Assembly (NCBI GenBank): GCA_006937955.1
Contig: SSNP01000015.1
Coordinates: 1,849,216 to 1,913,215 of the forward strand
DNA length: 64,000 nt
Reading direction: 5' to 3'
Source of the DNA: Pachypanchax playfairii
Taxonomy: Eukaryota; Chordata; Actinopteri; Cyprinodontiformes; Aplocheilidae
In this document: positions 36,566-49,608 of the stretch, in pieces
How the letters are laid out: each line of letters begins with the position of its first letter
Numbering within the stretch: the first letter of the stretch is position 1
Program-made: the position numbers and the translations under genes
The notes under the pieces: generated by a model
Told to the model about the DNA's origin: nothing
What the model saw: the letters and a program-made list of their open reading frames with translations, nothing else
The model's database searches: none

Positions 36566-37398
36566 TCTGACCTGATAAAGACGCCATTATACGCTATTAT
36601 TAAAAAAAAAAGACACAGGAGCATCAAATGTGTTGGTTTAATATTGAAAACAAATCAAACTAAATGGTAAATTTCGTTCTAGAGTTAGAATTTGATGAAT
36701 TTAGATTAGATCTGCTTTAACTATTTGTTGATAACATTAAAACACAAACCTAAATCCTGTATTTTTTTGATAAAGTGGCAAATTTAGGATAAATTAGATA
36801 CCGGGTTTATAAAGTAAAAATCCAACAACAACAAAAAACTCTCAAATAAATAAATATAAAGTGCGATTATGATTATAAACCTTGAAAATCCTGCAAATAA
36901 TTATGTCAGACATCAACAGGAGATGCATGAAACATGGATTTATCAGATTCAGAGACTTTACAGCTACAGTCAACAGTATAACCATGTATTTTTTCAACTT
37001 TTAACAATTTCTCGTTGAAAAAAATCTGAACATGGTTATAATCAGATGATTCGCTTTGATGCTACATCCCGAGAGCTTCTTCTGTAATTTGTTAAAACAA
37101 GGCCACGACGTCTGCAGGGACCAACTATCTGGGCCAGCAAACCTGAGACCCAAACAGTCCGAGACATACTTGAGTTATTGTTGGGGGGATTTATTCATTT
37201 AGTTTGATCTATAACTGATCACAGTTTCTTTAATCTTGACCCAGATTTTCTGTTTTTTTTTTTTTTAAATATGACTTTTAATCTGTTTGAATCTATAGAC
37301 CATTTTTTTTGACATGCGATAAAAGGAGCACATTGAGGGGGTGAAAAAAAGAAAAACTACTTTTACAAAGTTGAGACTGATTTACGCTGATGACTTAC

Positions 37399-37560
37399 CT
37401 TTTGTCTCTGCGACCACCAAAGTTTGTGGCACTGATTCCACGTGAAAAACGAACGTATCCTCGGGAAAACGATTAAGAAACCTCGTCACCGAACTCCTTC
37501 TGCGAGTGATTGAGGATGAAAATGAAAAGAGCGGCCCAGTTTCTCATCAGTCATCCGTGT
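37399..37560 (-). other. Probable zdhhc23 5' non-coding exon and promoter
   Basis: On the minus strand an exon appears to end at 37399 with a gtaagt donor. The matching acceptor is just before the coding exon (tttatcag, ending at about 36574). The upstream limit is not visible from sequence alone. Confidence 0.5.
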
Positions 37561-38550
37561 TGAAAATTAAAAAAAAAGGGAACTTGGCAGGTTTCAGCCC
37601 AGCTGGCGCTGCTGTGGCACCGAGATGGTTTTCATCTCATGGTGGATGTATCCCATCAGAAGGCCACTTCAAATCCTCCTGACAAGTGGTTTGATATTAG
37701 GTTGCATCAGCTGGCTCGCTCACGTAACATTGAATAGTTTACAAGTTGTCCTCTGGCACCAGTTTGGATTTGAATACCAGTATATATAGGAGCCACATCA
37801 ACTGGCTGAGAACCAGGAGCCTTGCATTCCTCACAGCACAGCTGAGGGGATGTGCTGAGGTGTTCCAAAGCTTCACCAGCAGCTCTAATAATCCAAAGTG
37901 AACTGGATGAGGGTGTGCATGAGAAACATGACAGGCACTCAAAGATGAGCGAGTGAGAGATGATCCACAGGCCAGCCCCACCCTCAGGGATCATATTTCC
38001 TCCCACAAGATACTTGAACTCGTAGCTCATGCAGAAAACTCTGACTGTGTGTGAGATCAGTGGATTTCCACACTTTCAGTTCTTTATTTGTTCCACATTT
38101 GTGACAACACGGTAAGTGACCCTGGCATTGAAAGATGAATCAGCTGCTGCGCACGTGCTCCTGCTCAAACACATTACCAGGGAGCTTTTAAAAGCTTAAA
38201 CCCTCCTCCTTGTCTTTACAGCATCAGTACACACAGGATGCAGAGAGACTGTTTAATACACTGCAGCTTTTTTAAACCTGTACAGTGGAAGAATAAAAGA
38301 GAAACCACAGCTCGAGGAAGCACATAAACCGTATTACATCATCTATATACTGCAAAACAACGGGAATCTTTTATGTTCATGTATTTGATTTAATTGTGAT
38401 TATGCCATTTATATTTTTTACTCGTCATTTAGCAACATTCAGGATTGTAGTTTGAATAATTGCAAGTAAACCTGAAGACAAGCAGGAGAGCCGCAAAAAA
38501 GAGCATTTAAAGCGAGAACATCAGCCAACTTTTCAGAAGACGTTCTAATT
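37560..38550. other. Spacer upstream of zdhhc23
   Basis: About 1 kb with no supportable gene. A 107-codon open frame on the minus strand (37707-38030) has no motif I recognise. Confidence 0.45.
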
Positions 38551-39250
38551 AGAGGTCGACCGATATTCGTTTAGTGTCACACTAATTGAACCAAATTTCC
38601 TATCTTAATTTTGCATGCTGAACATAATTACAATCGAATATCTAACCAAAGTTAAACAAATCAAATCAGTCAATTAATAAATAAGTCAATAGAATTTTTT
38701 TTTAAAAGGGTCAAATTCAATTGAAAAACTTTTTATTTACATTTAAATAAAATAAATAAAACTTTTGATAATAAATAAAACTGAAAAATACCAAAACAAT
38801 ATAGAAACTGAATAGATATAATGATTTGAACACTCCAGCAACATCTAAATCTTAAATCTGTTTGTGCAAATAATTTGTAACATTTGTAACTTTAAATGAG
38901 ACATACATTCTCTCAGCAGCACGATCATAAAAACATGTAAAAATTACTGAACTATATCGGCTCTACCAAACAGGGATATCAGCCGATGCCGGAATATAGA
39001 AATATGGCAAATGTCTGCAAATATTGGCCCAACATATCGGCCAGCCGATATATCAGCCGACCGATATATCGATTTATTCCGATATGTTGATATATCCCAA
39101 TATATTCCGATGTGTTAATATATTCCGGTATGTTGATATATCCCGATATGTTGCTATATCCCGATATGTTGATATATCCCGATATATTGGTTGGCCGATA
39201 TATTGAGCCAATTTGTCTGTATACCCCGGTTTATTGACATATCGGGATAT
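38551..39250 (+). repeat. Interspersed element ending in a palindromic GATATATC tandem array
   Basis: It starts with agaggtcgaccgatatt, a phrase common at the end of a teleost/vertebrate repeat built from CCGATATATCGG-like palindromes. From 39010 to 39200 it becomes a tandem array with an 18-bp unit (gatatgttgatatatccc) and many near-palindromic copies. It probably forms strong secondary structures. The right boundary is approximate. Confidence 0.65.
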
Positions 39251-40860
39251 TTCAGCAGCTTCAAAGTCATTAAGTTTCTGGATGAAGGTTAAGAAACAGG
39301 AAGACAATTGAGTGTTTTAACACTGTTGACAGATTACCTTGTTAAATATTTGCTCATTAGTCTCAGTTATGGTTTTCTGTAAAACTCTCGGTAACTAACA
39401 CTTATCAAGTTCTTGGTTTAATAAATACGAACTTTCACCCACAACAGCAGAACCTGCTTTCCTGTTTTCCAGTTTTGTTAACTCACACACACTCAACATC
39501 AGTCCGTACAAAACCAAGGAGTAAATGGACAAAGAGGCAGCGATGCAGGTGCATCACACGCCGTATTCGGAGCTTTTAATGTACAAATGTGTGTCTAGAC
39601 AAAGTGAATCAATGCAGAGGAAAAATGCTGCTCTTGCTCCCGTGGGTTGTGCTTCCATTAGTCTTAATGGAGCCCGGATCCTAAGATAACAGCTCTAAAC
39701 CAATTTGGAGGATGTTATACTGCGACGCAGTGAAGCAGGCGGAAGATCATAGATAAGGAATTCATGTTTGCTGATGTATAACTATGTGAAAAGTCTTCAG
39801 TCACAACAAAGTTAGTCATATTTATCTTTCAGAGCTTCTTACAGATTTTTAAAAAGTGATTCTGACAAACAACTCAAACGTTTAAAGTTTTATTTTTCTG
39901 AATAATGAGTTTTTTACATTTCATTTTCAGGATTTTTTTTATTTGACTTGTTTAAAATTCAGAAATTCCTCATGTGTCCACATGAAACAGACAACCCACT
40001 TAGAAAGCATGTTTTAGTATTTTCGGTGCATGGTCATTTAATTTGTTACGGTTTATTAGCTTGTGATTTAAATGACTCGTACTATAATTTTATATATTAA
40101 TAATAATTTCAATTTCCATCACGTAAAATTTTGTCAGAAAATGTAAATTCAATATTAAATCCATACTCACATGTAAGTGAGCAGAATTTTAACATTGAAG
40201 AAAAGTTTCCAAAGTATGAGAATTAACTGAAATTCTGCTGCATCTTTAAAATTCTCCTTGTGAAACGAAGAATTTAAATTGATTTACATCGAGTCCTTCA
40301 GACTCAAGAAAGGAATTTATATTCTTGGATTTATATGAACTCTATTGGAGATCCAAACCCGGATCTTTCTCTTTATTCTTGTCCGATCGGCCGAGCACCA
40401 AAATAAACAAAGTCTGATTACATTTTGATGTAGTAAAACATCCACTGCTGTAGTAAAAAACATCTGGATCATTTAGTTTCTGCTGCTCTCTGATCTGAAA
40501 AATACCTTAGTCATAGAAACAAGTAAAACACTGACTGTAAAGAACCGAGTCGGGTGGGTGGACTGAATCAGAACTAATTTTAGTGGTAATCACACTACCA
40601 ACACTCGTTTAAGGCAAAATCTGATGTGAAGAAAAAAATAATTGTAAAAGTTAAAGGATGTAGTTTATTCAATAAGTAAAACTCCCAAGTATTAGATTTG
40701 ATGCAGCTCAGTGGCTTCACAGCGCCACCTAGTGCCAAAAGTCAGTTAGTGAATAATAAAAACTCATTAAGAGCCTTTAAAAATATAAAACAGTTAGAAA
40801 TAGTTAAAATCATGTCAAAAAAAAAAAAAAAAGTTGTACCAAACATGTATGTTCAGTTAA
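39251..40860. other. Spacer downstream of atp6v1a
   Basis: About 1.6 kb of AT-rich DNA. I see no gene, RNA or clear repeat. Confidence 0.5.
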
Positions 40861-40864
40861 TTTC

Positions 40865-40870
40865 TTTATT
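40865..40870 (-). promoter_or_regulatory. Candidate poly(A) signal of atp6v1a
   Basis: TTTATT on the plus strand (AATAAA on the minus strand) about 530 bp beyond the atp6v1a stop codon. The sequence nearby (aaagggacag at 40874 and ctgtcccttt at 41028) forms a short inverted repeat whose meaning is unclear. Confidence 0.45.
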
Positions 40871-41395
40871 TAAAGGGACAGTAACGTACCATGTGAGACA
40901 TTTGTTCCAACATTAAACAAGACGTTCACTTACTCACATTTTTATACATATTACGTATATATTCCACATCACAACCACACTTGAGGTAAAAGGTGGAATA
41001 ACACCTCTGAATACACAACGCTGTCCCTTTATATGTTCTCATTTGATTACAAACAAAAAAAGTATTGATCGCCAACAAAGGGGAAAAAAAGGCTGATTCC
41101 ACTCTCACTGCTGCCGCTCGTAGCCGAGTGTTCGTGCAGTACCGAACCGAGGTCCGCTGATTTAACCACAACGGGATGGTTTGATGATGAATACATGAGT
41201 CAACATGTAGTTTCTGCAAATCACAACAAATCTGTTTGGATTCTAGCAGCTTGGTTTTACATCATAAAGTGAAAATGATCTCATTGTAAGAGGCTTGGAA
41301 TGTTCAAAGGGATGTAAACACAAAGATGTAAATGTTCACAGAAGTAGACATATCAGAATTGGGATGGATTATTCTGGACTATAATCCCACTGCAC

Positions 41396-44300
41396 TCATT
41401 CTTCTAATGTCCGGAAGGCGTTCTGCATGTCCTCCAGCAGCTGGGCGTAGTCTGCTTTAATCTTAGCTTCGCCATCTTTCACAGGGTCCTGAAGAAGACA
41501 GTGAACATTTTAAATAACTTTATTACAACATATAAAAAGTTCAAACAGAGTTGGTCTACCTTGAACTTCATGGAGCTGATTTTGTACAGGATCTCCCCCA
41601 TGTGCTCCCGGATCATGGCCCAGGTGATTTTGTTGTCGCTCTGAGCCGTGGACTCCACTGCATGTCGAGCCATGTCGTAGAATGCGATCATGTTGGAGAG
41701 GATGCCGACGGTTTTATAAAAGGGGCAGAATCTGTGAGCAGTGACAAAAGAATGAGACCGTTCATGAAGTCGGATATAAACAGCCACGTTCTTCTGTAAA
41801 CACATCAAGTAGCGAGATGTTAAATCTGGACAAACTTGGTTTAAAGAGATATTTTCTTCTTCTCAACTGTTTTAGATTTAATTCAGTATTGAAATGAATG
41901 AAATTCTTGGAGTATTTTAACGTCAGCCGAGTGAAAATAAACACTTTGTTTTTGCAGACTAAAGGTTTTAAGAGTCTCTGACACGCTCAGGTCAGTAAAA
42001 CATTTAGAAACATTGTGTGTTTAATAACACGGTGCAAATTTGTGTTTGACACTTACGATACGTTTCAGTTTCAAAGGCTAATTAAATCAGAAGTGATGAA
42101 ATGCAGGATCAAAGCTCTTTGTTTACATCTTACATGGACATTAAACAGCTTTTGTGAGTTTGTGTTTTTTGACAGAACGGTACTGTTTAGTCGTTGGTTG
42201 TAGCAACACTGCTACATTAAGCTACTTCTCTAAATCAAACCCAGAGAATGATGAACTTACTCAAAGAGAAGTAAAAGACAAAAGCCAGAGGACCAAACGT
42301 AAATGTTCTGACTCAGTGGGTTGGATTTTGATCCATGGAAAGAATTTATCTGCACAGCCACGATCGAGTCAAACCCATGCAGCAGAGCCAAGAGTTAAAC
42401 ATCAAATATCATTTTTATAAACAACTTGACCTGTAATTGGATACCGCACAGAAAAATAAGGCAGCAATATGCACAAAGAACAATACAGAAATTCTCTGTG
42501 TAGCTCTGAAACGAGTTGCTGTCAAGAGGACGCGTCATGAACGTTCCTCTATTCACAGCTATTACCACACAAACACACATACATGCACCTACAATTCATT
42601 CAACTTAGTCATTATAAATACAGCCCGTAAAAACACAGATAATCAGAGGGAGAAATACTCACGACTCACATGCACGTCAGCATTACATTAGTAACTCTGT
42701 GAGAGATGCCTCGCTGGATTTTGGTCTTTTTTCTTTCCTTCTGCTCTGGCTGTTTGTCCGTAACGTTCGTTTACATCCATGATGACACTGAGACTGACTG
42801 CGTTTTATCGGCAGAACTTGAAGCGTGTGGAACCGATTTCAGATTAAAAACAAAGCTGTGCGCATCAAAACAGGTTCTCTTCACATCGTCTCTTCTGCTG
42901 AGTCGATCTCTCGTTCAGAAAGAGACAAACACTCAGAAACAGCTGATTCTTAATCTGATTCTCCATTTTCTATCATAATAATTTCTTTGTTTACATCTCC
43001 CACTCATGCATTCGATCACTTCCAGTAAATACGCCTTCATCAGAATTGTGCAGCGATATTCCACAAATCTGCATATTTGAGACTTTATTACTGGAAATCT
43101 GTGTATCCTGATTTATGTGGAAAATGTAATATTGATTGATATGAAGTAGTTAAATAACATAATCATGTCAGACACACGTTAAAAACGTCATTCAAGTTGT
43201 TCAAGTTTTATAGGTGCAAAGAAGAGGATTACTTTGACTTTGCATAATCCCAGATCACAGAGATTAGAAGTAATCCAGGGCTCCTCGTGTTTATTTCCAC
43301 CTTACTGTCAAGTGTTTTAAGAAAAGTGAAATGTGACAAAATAGTTTCAATAATTGTGGGTTTTTTATCACATGATATTTTTGGTTGTTGTTGTGATCTA
43401 AATTTTAATTCATTGCACTGCATGTAGAAATGTCTTGGTTAAGTCTCCGGTCCTGCAGTTACCTGTCGTACGGGGTGTAACCGTTCTGCTGCAGGTAGTC
43501 GTCCTTAATGAGTTTAGCAACCTCAAGAGTAATTTTATCAGTCTCAGCAAGAGAAGCCTGGGAAGGAAACAGGAAAAACAATCACCTGTATGTCTGTGAG
43601 ATTAACTTTATTTTCAGTCTTGCATTTCATGAATCTCCTCATAAAAAAAACAAGATGAGAGATAAACAATATAATTTTAAAAGCTGTTTTGATTTTCTGA
43701 CTCTAATTAGGTAAAACAAGAGTAATTAAAATAAAAAACATTTTGCAGCTGGTTAAAAGCATCTGTTCATTGATCCTGTCATCTCACCTTCCCAACAAGC
43801 TGCACAATCTCAGCCAGGTCTTCCTCCTCCTGGAGAATCTCTTTGGCTTTTGTACGAAGAGGGACAAACTCTGGGAAATGTTTGTCGTAGTACTCGTCCA
43901 GCGCTCGTGTGTATTTACTGTAGCTGATCAGCCAGTTCACTGAGGGAAAGTGTTTTCTTTGAGCCAGCTTCTTATCTAAACCCCAAAATACCTGTAAAAC
44001 CCCCAGAAAGGGTCAAACTCATTCAATGAAACATGCAAATCAGCATCTGAAGAACCAGAATTCATGGCTTACCTGAACAATCCCCAAAGTGGCTGAAGTT
44101 ACAGGATCAGAGAAGTCTCCACCAGGGGGCGACACACTGAACAGGAAATACAGCAAAATAAACTACTTGTCTAGATTTGTCCAGCTGGTTTACAAACTTT
44201 TTATGATTCTACAAACTTTTACAAGCAAAATGGAATGTATCAATATGTTATGTATCAATTAAAAGAGAGTCATAAATATAACAAGCAGCAGAGATGCTTC

Positions 44301-47300
44301 AACTCACGCTCCAACGATGCTGACGCTACCCTCCCTCTCTGGATTTCCCAGACATTTCACACGTCCAGCGCGCTCATAGAAGGAGGCCAACCTGGCACCC
44401 AAGTAAGCAGGATACCCGCTGTCTGCAGGCAACAATTACAGCTTATTAAATCTGCTACTGTTGCTGCTCTCCTGCAGACTCAAAATCAAAGTTATTCTTA
44501 AATGTTAGAGCTAAATTTGATCTCAAATAAAAGTTTGATAGATGATCAAACATTTAAATTCAGCAAAAAATTGAAAGAATAAACAGATTTTATGGTACTA
44601 ATGTTTTCAAATTAAACAAATCAATAGTTTCTGTCACTGTTTCTCTGGGATTTTAACAGAATTTACATATCCAAGTTGTGCATCTACAAGTTTTCAGTCA
44701 TTTCTTTGATGTAAATTTGGATTAAATGATGTAGTTTTCTGTTAAAACACAGTGTGTTGCTGGATTATCTTCAGTAAGGAGTAAAGGTGTGGTGAACTCA
44801 CCTGCAGGCATCTCAGCCAACCTTCCAGAGATCTCTCTCAGAGCCTCTGCCCATCGAGATGTGGAGTCGGCCATCATGCTCACGTTGTATCCCATATCTC
44901 GGAAGTATTCTGACAGCGTGATACCTGCAGAAACATGTCCTGAATACCATCAACTTTCAAAAGAAAAGCCAAATTTAATAAAAACTAAGAGATGTTGATC
45001 AATTCTTGTCGTACAGCGGCGGTGCGGCACTCCTATGAGCAACTCATTGCAGTCAGGTTGGTGGTTGGACGCTACTACGGCTTTCAGACTCATTTGTCAT
45101 GGTATATAAGTGGCAGCTCCCCAGTAATTCTCAAATTCTGTGTCTTGATCATAACATCTGCTCAAAATTTTAAGGACCAGCTTCTAATTTTCAAGACAGC
45201 AACAATGATTAGAAGACTCCATCTGCAGCAACAGGATGAAGAAGATCTAGTGGTTGTAGCTGCTGCTCTTGTTCTTCTGGAGGACCTGGATGCTGGCGGA
45301 TGCAGCCATGGCTCCATAGGCAGCACCTCTACGGACAGTTTGAAACTCTGATTCATGAGCTGGACTGTGAGTTGGAAGGTGACTACATGTCATATCTCGG
45401 GATGGACCGTAACAGCTTTCCCGAGGTTTTCGCATCATGAAAAGTGGAAATTTCTGGAAGCAACAGTATTTCACTGTGATCTACTTTTATCTAAATAAGC
45501 CACAAACACTGTGTGTTGTTCTCAAGTTGTTCCTAAGGCATTCATACGGCGGCTCTACGCAGGAGGTTTTAAAGGCGAGTTTGTAGAAAATCTTGGACTA
45601 GACCATCAACCTGGCAACAAACTGACAAACGAGCTACGAACACTGGATTCTTATAAGGCTGCATTAAGGTGGTCGTAGGAAATGATCCAAAAATCGTTTG
45701 TAGGGTCTTCGCAGCTTTTCATACGGGTCATTATACGGATTGAAATCTCTGTTGTGATTGGTCCGTACCTGTATAAATAGAAGCCTCTCTAGCGGCCACC
45801 GGCATGTTGGATGTATTCGCCACCAGTGCTGTTCTCTTCATGATGCTCTCAACTTTGCCGTCAACTTCCATTGTTAGCTGTTGAGCGAGAGTGACATAAG
45901 CTTTACACACTGACAACAAACATCTGATCAGCTCGCTGCAATAAATTAGCTATGAAACAGGATTCGGACACGTCTTATAAATAGAGTCCAGCTACAAAAA
46001 TGCAGCAAGAGATTAATGTAAACATGCTACATGCAGGTTCTTTAAATTAGAGTAACCCATGTATCATTTGAAGAGGAAATTGGCTTAACTGAGTTATTCG
46101 GTGCATTACTGTAGCACAAAGCATTCACAGGGTACCATGCTGCTTGTGGCTCCAAGCAGCCTGCCAACCCGAATTTAAAACAGTTACCTAGTCATAAAAA
46201 CATTGATGTCTTTCCACCAACCTCAGGAAAATCCCTCAGCACTTCAGACATTTCGTTCCCACGCTCTCCACAGCCGACGTAGATAATAACATCGCTGTTG
46301 GAGTATTTGGATAATGACTGGGAAATGACAGTTTTTCCACATCCGAAGGCTCCAGGTATAGCAGTGGTGCCTCCCTGCACACACCTGAAGGTCACAAGGC
46401 TTTATTAGACCACAAAATTAAACAAGTACATCCAACAATCAGGAAAACATAGAAGGGTGTTAAACACTCACGGGAAAAGAGCATCAAGAACTCTCTGACC
46501 AGTCAGCAGAGGATGATTGGCAGGTAGTTTTTCTGTTACTGGGCGAACTTGTCGTACAGGCCAAACCTGCATCATGGTGAACTTCTCCTTAATTCCCTCA
46601 AATTCAAGCTCTAGAACCACATCCTGAATGTGAGAAAAGGTCCAAAAGTCATGAAAAGTTTAAGCTGAAACAAACAAAACTGTTTCACTGTAAGAGCAGC
46701 CCTCACAGAAAGATCATAGTTTCCAGGTGCCGCCAGGTAGGTGACGGTGCCTCTGTTGCGAGGTGGAAGCATCAGCTTATGCTTAATTAGAGAGTTTTCA
46801 AAGACAGTCCCGTAGATGTCTCCTCCTGTGATGTGACTGCCCACCTGGAGATTTAAATCAGACCATTTTTCTAATTTAAATATACTTTTTTAATCCCCAA
46901 AAAGAAGTTAGATAAGATTTAGGGGTGGATGTAAAATCTAGGAGATGCTGAGAACATTTCTCACCCGAAGGTTCTGCCACGGAGAAAACTCCCATTTTAT
47001 ATCTCTGTTAAGAGCACCGATGTTTACTCCTCTTGGGATGTAGATACTTTGAGTGAGATCGTTAATGTCCTTCAGTGGACGCTGGATACCATCAAAGATG
47101 GAGCCCATGATACCTGGGCCCAACTCTACAGAGAGGGGCTTTCCTGTTCGGAGGACAGGGTCGCCAACAGACACGCCAGCTGTAGCGAAAAGTTAGGGCA
47201 AAACAAAACAAGCCATGGAGCTCCAACCACACAAGCAGTTATCAGCAGACATCTGATGAGAGAGAAAGGATACACGTCTCCTCGTAAACCTGGATAGTTG

Positions 47301-47781
47301 CCATGTCACCCTCTAAACGGATGATTTCTCCCACCAGCTCACTGTGACCCACACGAACCAGCTCATACATGGCAGCTCCTGCCATCGCAGTGGCCGTCAC
47401 CACTACAAAAAAGGGAAATAATTACAATCTAATACAAATAAAACCTGTTGAACCAGAAACATGCACGTTCTGTAGGGGATTTTCGTCTGTATATTTTGAA
47501 CAACCACCAACATTCTTGTCATTCATCCAAATTAATTTCTTTTCAGGTCTGAAATGTTTTGTTTAGTCGATTTTTTACTCAAACTGGAAGCAATTAAAAT
47601 AACATTTACAAAAATAGTACTTCAACTTTAGAAACAAATCTAAAAAAGATGATATAAAGATGTTGGATAGCTTAATTAAAACAGAAAAATCAACTAGACC
47701 TGGTCCGGAAACGCCATGTACATATCCAAACCGGCTTTCTCGTTCCTCATCCTGGATTTTAGGAAGTTTTGAAGTGTCCAT
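41396..47781 (-). CDS. atp6v1a: V-type proton ATPase catalytic subunit A
   Basis: Fourteen minus-strand coding exons join in frame: 47700-47781, 47274-47402, 46965-47179, 46707-46844, 46472-46623, 46222-46384, 45769-45877, 44802-44924, 44308-44422, 44073-44136, 43788-43991, 43463-43557, 41560-41731, 41396-41488. The product is 617 aa, the same as I recall for human. The order is the N-terminal beta-barrel, the non-homologous insert (VGSHITGGDIYG...GNYDLS), Walker A (GAFGCGKT), the SMMADSTSRWAEALREISG block, VSPPGGDFSDPVT and the C-terminal helical domain. It hydrolyses ATP in the V1 head (A3B3) to drive H+ pumping into endosomes, lysosomes and secretory vesicles. A 5' non-coding exon with donor gtaaat starts at 48260. 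Introns hold a Harbinger-like MITE (45000-45750) and a THAP-like fragment (42154-42420). No defect is visible. Confidence 0.97.
41980..42190 (+). repeat. Interspersed repeat, copy 2 (atp6v1a intron)
   Basis: Diverged copy of 10080-10300, sharing blocks such as caaatttgtgtttgacactta and ttacatggacatta. It runs directly into the THAP-like fragment at 42154-42420, which suggests that both belong to one element. Confidence 0.6.
42154..42420 (+). pseudogene. THAP-domain-like transposase fragment
   Basis: The open stretch contains CLVVGCSNTATLSYFSKSNPE, which resembles the start of a THAP zinc-binding domain (C-x-x-x-x-C, then a short loop with F-K/S-P). VKDKSQRTKRKCSD follows, resembling the middle of the domain. 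THAP domains occur in P-element-like and Kolobok transposases as well as in host genes. There is no complete domain, and the C-x-x-H end is not convincing. It lies in an atp6v1a intron, opposite to the gene. Confidence 0.45.
45000..45750 (+). mobile_element. Harbinger-derived MITE in an atp6v1a intron
   Basis: Nearly the whole 844-bp intron (44925-45768) is one element. Its plus strand encodes MIRRLHLQQQDEEDLVVVAAA. After a frame shift it encodes RMQPWLHRQHLYGQFETLIH and then YLGMDRNSFPEVF, together the well-known N-terminal pattern of Harbinger transposases (PWL-x-RR-x-x-YGQYE-x-L). The catalytic part is missing. The sequence near 45670-45735 is shared, inverted, with 27040-27110. Terminal repeats are not clear to me. 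Confidence 0.7.
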
Positions 47782-48259
47782 CTTTCTAGTTTCTATCCTG
47801 AAGAAATTAAGATTTTACAAGTCAAAATACTCAGCAAAGCAAACGATTAATTTCAAGAATTAACAGATCCAAGTGTTGAGTAACTCAATACGATTAATAA
47901 CAAACAGACTAAAGTTAGTAGAGCACCACGAACGGCTTCTATGAAAAATGAATGAAGTGGTCACGAGCTCGTTAACGGCTACAAAACGTTTAAATTGTGT
48001 TTTCTTACGCTTCCGGTTTGAGGCTAAATTAAATAACACTGATTATCGCTGAGAACTTGACTGCTGAACAGATGGGAGTCTTACGTTTGTAACTTCAGAA
48101 GGAGCAAAGCTGATTTGTGCGTGTGCGCGTTAAAGTCAGGTGACAAGCTAACAAAAACTAGCAATGCTCGTTATAACACACATACTAAATTAACGAATAT
48201 ATACGTAATATTTAGCAAAAGAACAGCGAACATTGTTGCGAAATAAACAGAACATTTAC

Positions 48260-48440
48260 CTTAAACGGATACGCTGTTGTCCAGGTTTGTTTGTACTGTT
48301 CCAGGCTGAGGAGGAGCTCCGCTGTGCTAATCACCTGCCGAGCACCGGACCGTCACGGGAAGAAAACAACTCCATTGTGGCTCAAGTGATTTCCGCCGCA
48401 CGCCACTGTTTGCTTTCACTTAGAGCCAACATGGCGGCTC
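48260..48440 (-). other. atp6v1a 5' non-coding exon and promoter
   Basis: A minus-strand exon ends at 48260 with donor gtaaat, 479 bp upstream of the ATG exon. The region has a moderate CpG density (cgagcaccggaccgtcacgg), as expected for a housekeeping promoter. The transcription start is not determined. Confidence 0.5.
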
Positions 48441-48539
48441 CAGTTCTACAGTTTCACAGTAGAAGCAGTACCGCCGGTTTGTACACGTCAACCAGGTGGA
48501 TTACTGACCTCTGCTGGATTTAAAGGGAAATTACATCTA

Positions 48540-49608
48540 ATATGTTCTGACTTTAGAAAGATTAATTTTTCACTTTGTCACTGTTATTTTCAAAATTATA
48601 AACGTGTCCAGTTTTTGGCAGTAGATTTCAAAGACCCTAATCCAGACGCTAGCAGTGATGTAAGGTAATGTGCCCAAGGGGTTTCCAGGAGTTAAAGAAA
48701 AAAGTAAAAATTATATAATCTGAACAGGTTGCTCTTGCAATTATACGAATAAAAAATTAATACATCTCAATTAGATGATTATATCCCTTCCGAGGCAAAG
48801 TGGCAGATGCATTTTACACATTTGAACCAAATAAGTCAGCTGGGTTTGGTGTCCAGAGTAGCTAACTTAATTGTGTGTGTTTTCATGAATGTATATTTTT
48901 TTCAAAGACATTAAAACAACAAAGTGAACAAATCTAAATTGTTTTTTGAAACCTTATGCTCAACCATCCATCCAATAAGACAGAAAGAGTCACAAATTAA
49001 TGTAGCAATTACAAAATGTTACAACCACATGATGTATGGAGCTGTATAAGATGAAAGTATATAAAACTTATGTATATCACATCTTGTATGTTAACTCATC
49101 ATGGTAGGACAAGGTGTTACCTCTAAAAAAATAATAGAACTGGTCTGCTCAAATGTTCCAGATACCTATGATAGAGTTACTGAGTACAAGTTCTGCAATA
49201 CGAGAACCCTGAAACTAAAGACACTACTTGGAGTGCGTCCACCCACTGCATATATTATTTAATGCTAGAGTTCCTTTTTTTTTAACCAACATTGACTTGC
49301 CAGACTTAACGTTATATTTGTCCTTAAGGTGTGAGTTCACAACCAGGTGTTAGTTCACAACCAGAGACCATTTTATTTGAACAAGAAATCATCATAGATC
49401 ACATTTTAACAGCTGTAAAAAGAACACAAAAACAAAACAAATACATCTATTTCACATTTGAGTTACCATCATATTCAGAATCTTGGTAAAAATCATTGAT
49501 TTAAAGGGCTGTTGTGAGTCTAGAAGACTTTAAATGTAATTCACAGTTCTGTCTCTCTTGTTTGAAAGATTAGCAAAACTTCAGCCTGGTGCTACGTGTC
49601 AGGTTTAA
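48540..49608. other. Spacer between atp6v1a and wasf3, including the wasf3 3' UTR
   Basis: About 1 kb of AT-rich DNA. TTTATT at 49372-49377 (AATAAA on the minus strand) lies about 232 bp beyond the wasf3 stop codon and may be its poly(A) signal. Nothing else is recognisable. Confidence 0.45.

Noticed and set aside
37707..38030. Open frame of 107 codons on the minus strand
   Set aside because: No family resemblance, no splice partners, and a Ser-rich translation typical of chance.
39024..39307. Open frames with repeated Ile-Ser-Arg-Tyr-Val units
   Set aside because: Translation of the 18-bp palindromic array in a repeat element.
42706..42978. 90-codon frame with a signal-peptide-like start
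   Set aside because: Intron of atp6v1a, next to repeat DNA; no Cys pattern, family or splice support beyond the hydrophobic start.
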